64,000 bases of DNA from Pseudobdellovibrionaceae bacterium. Its GTDB lineage: Bacteria; Bdellovibrionota; Bdellovibrionia; Bdellovibrionales; UBA1609. Positions within the stretch are counted from its first letter, which is position 1. Every line of letters begins with the position of its first letter. Both the position numbers and the translations under genes were made by a program. Below, piece by piece: positions 63,378 through 64,000 of this stretch. The stretch is taken from assembly GCA_020635055.1 (NCBI GenBank), contig JACKAN010000011.1, forward strand, positions 54,038 through 118,037, written 5' to 3'. The notes beneath the pieces were generated by a model. The model saw nothing but the letters and a program-made list of their open reading frames with translations. It was not told where the DNA came from and searched no databases.

Positions 63378-64000
63378 GTGATGTGGAACAACATGACGAA
63401 GAGTTAGAAGAAAAAATCAACGAAGAGTTTAACGAAGATGAGCTGGCTTTAGCCAATGAGAGGTCGGAAGAGCTGAATGCTGTCGAGACCGAAGTTATTG
63501 AAAATTTGGATTTTGAAGAGGTAGAAGCGGCCTTTGTTGATGGAACTGAGCTAGAGGACTTTGAGTCTGCAGAAGTTGAGGACTTAGAGTTCGTCGAACA
63601 AGAAAGAGTCGTATCTATTGTTGAAAGTTTACTATTTTCAACAGACCGACCACAATCTTTAGCTTTGATTCGTCAAGCCTTTAAGGGGACGAGTGTAAAG
63701 AGTAAAGATTTAAAAAATGCTTTAGAGGATTTAATGGTGGAGTATGCCGGGGGCAAAAGGGGAGTAACTCTCGAAGAAGTGAGTGGCGGTTATCAACTGC
63801 GAACCAAAGTAGACAACATAGATTTTTTAAAACGCATGGTGAAGGGGCGTTCCTTTAAACTTTCAGGTCCGGCCTTAGAAGTCTTGGCAATTACAGCCTA
63901 CAAACAGCCTTGTGTAAAATCACAGATTGATGAGATTCGAGGTGTGGAGTCGGGTCATTTGTTACGTGGATTGATGGAGCGTGGTTTAGTTAGATTTGCC
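63374..64000 (+). CDS. scpB: Segregation and condensation protein B, N-terminal part (continues beyond window)
   Basis: ATG 63374 overlaps the scpA stop (ATGA). The first 75 residues are extremely acidic (LEEKINEEFNEDELALANER and similar), which ScpB proteins normally lack. The family domain then begins with ERVVSIVESLLFSTDRPQSL, continues with VSGGYQLRTKVDN and FKLSGPALEVLAITAYKQPC, and runs to LLRGLMERGLVRFA at the window edge. 209 codons are visible. ScpB pairs of winged helices bind the ScpA linker. Confidence 0.94.
   Translation, partial: MSDVEQHDEELEEKINEEFNEDELALANERSEELNAVETEVIENLDFEEVEAAFVDGTELEDFESAEVEDLEFVEQERVVSIVESLLFSTDRPQSLALIRQAFKGTSVKSKDLKNALEDLMVEYAGGKRGVTLEEVSGGYQLRTKVDNIDFLKRMVKGRSFKLSGPALEVLAITAYKQPCVKSQIDEIRGVESGHLLRGLMERGLVRFA

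Noticed and set aside
1..64000. CRISPR arrays, rRNA, tRNA genes or prophage modules
   Set aside because: No regularly spaced repeats, no rRNA-like sequence, no complete cloverleaf and no phage structural genes were recognised on reading both strands.

Overview
This is an AT-rich, densely coded bacterial chromosome segment of a Gram-negative organism, most likely a member of Bdellovibrionota or a close relative. I infer this from the gene content (class Ia ribonucleotide reductase, SucAB-Lpd, FadL-type outer-membrane protein, Lgt, ScpA/ScpB with a site-2 protease), from many secreted proteins of unknown function, and from two lipoproteins with the lipobox end QNC that is common in Bdellovibrio-type genomes. 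This assignment was not tested by any search.

Layout. 0-9 kb: the 3' end of trpS, a MOSC protein, a 1349-residue membrane protein of unknown function, a DUF899 thioredoxin-like protein, a secreted protein and a class I glutamine-amidotransferase-like hydrolase. 9-16.2 kb is accessory: an IS481-like element bracketed by an 18-bp direct repeat, a frameshifted gene, a lipoprotein, two related secreted Cys/His proteins and a truncated FAD oxidoreductase. 16.2-24.3 kb: a secreted phospholipase-D-like protein and the lpd-sucB-sucA operon (2-oxoglutarate dehydrogenase). 24.4-33 kb: envelope genes, namely an AsmA-like protein, MscS, a squalene/phytoene synthase-like enzyme and a PAP2 phosphatase, converging on an LTA-synthase-like phosphoglycerol transferase that overlaps a DUF547 protein. 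33-36 kb: a small conserved protein, an ABC-F ATPase and a secreted protein.

36.2-41.0 kb is a three-level nest of insertion sequences: an IS66 element inside an IS30 element inside an IS5-like element. Each level has identifiable target duplications (8, 2 and 5 bp). Removing the inner elements with one copy of each duplication restores both broken transposase frames exactly. Copies of a roughly 55-bp dispersed repeat lie on both sides in opposite orientation.

41.9-53.4 kb: a small exported protein, a Fur-family regulator with a Fur-box-like site, a shortened UvrA, a nitronate-monooxygenase-like flavoprotein, an HD-GYP phosphodiesterase, Maf, Lgt, a large lipoprotein hydrolase and two secreted proteins. 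53.4-56.9 kb: nrdA-nrdB plus a potassium-channel-like gene on the minus strand. nrdA keeps its active-site residues but has lost its 5' end. 57.9-64 kb: an IspZ-like membrane protein, a secreted protein, a dCMP-deaminase-like enzyme, a FadL-type porin, a site-2 protease, scpA and the start of scpB. I saw no rRNA, tRNA, CRISPR array or prophage module.
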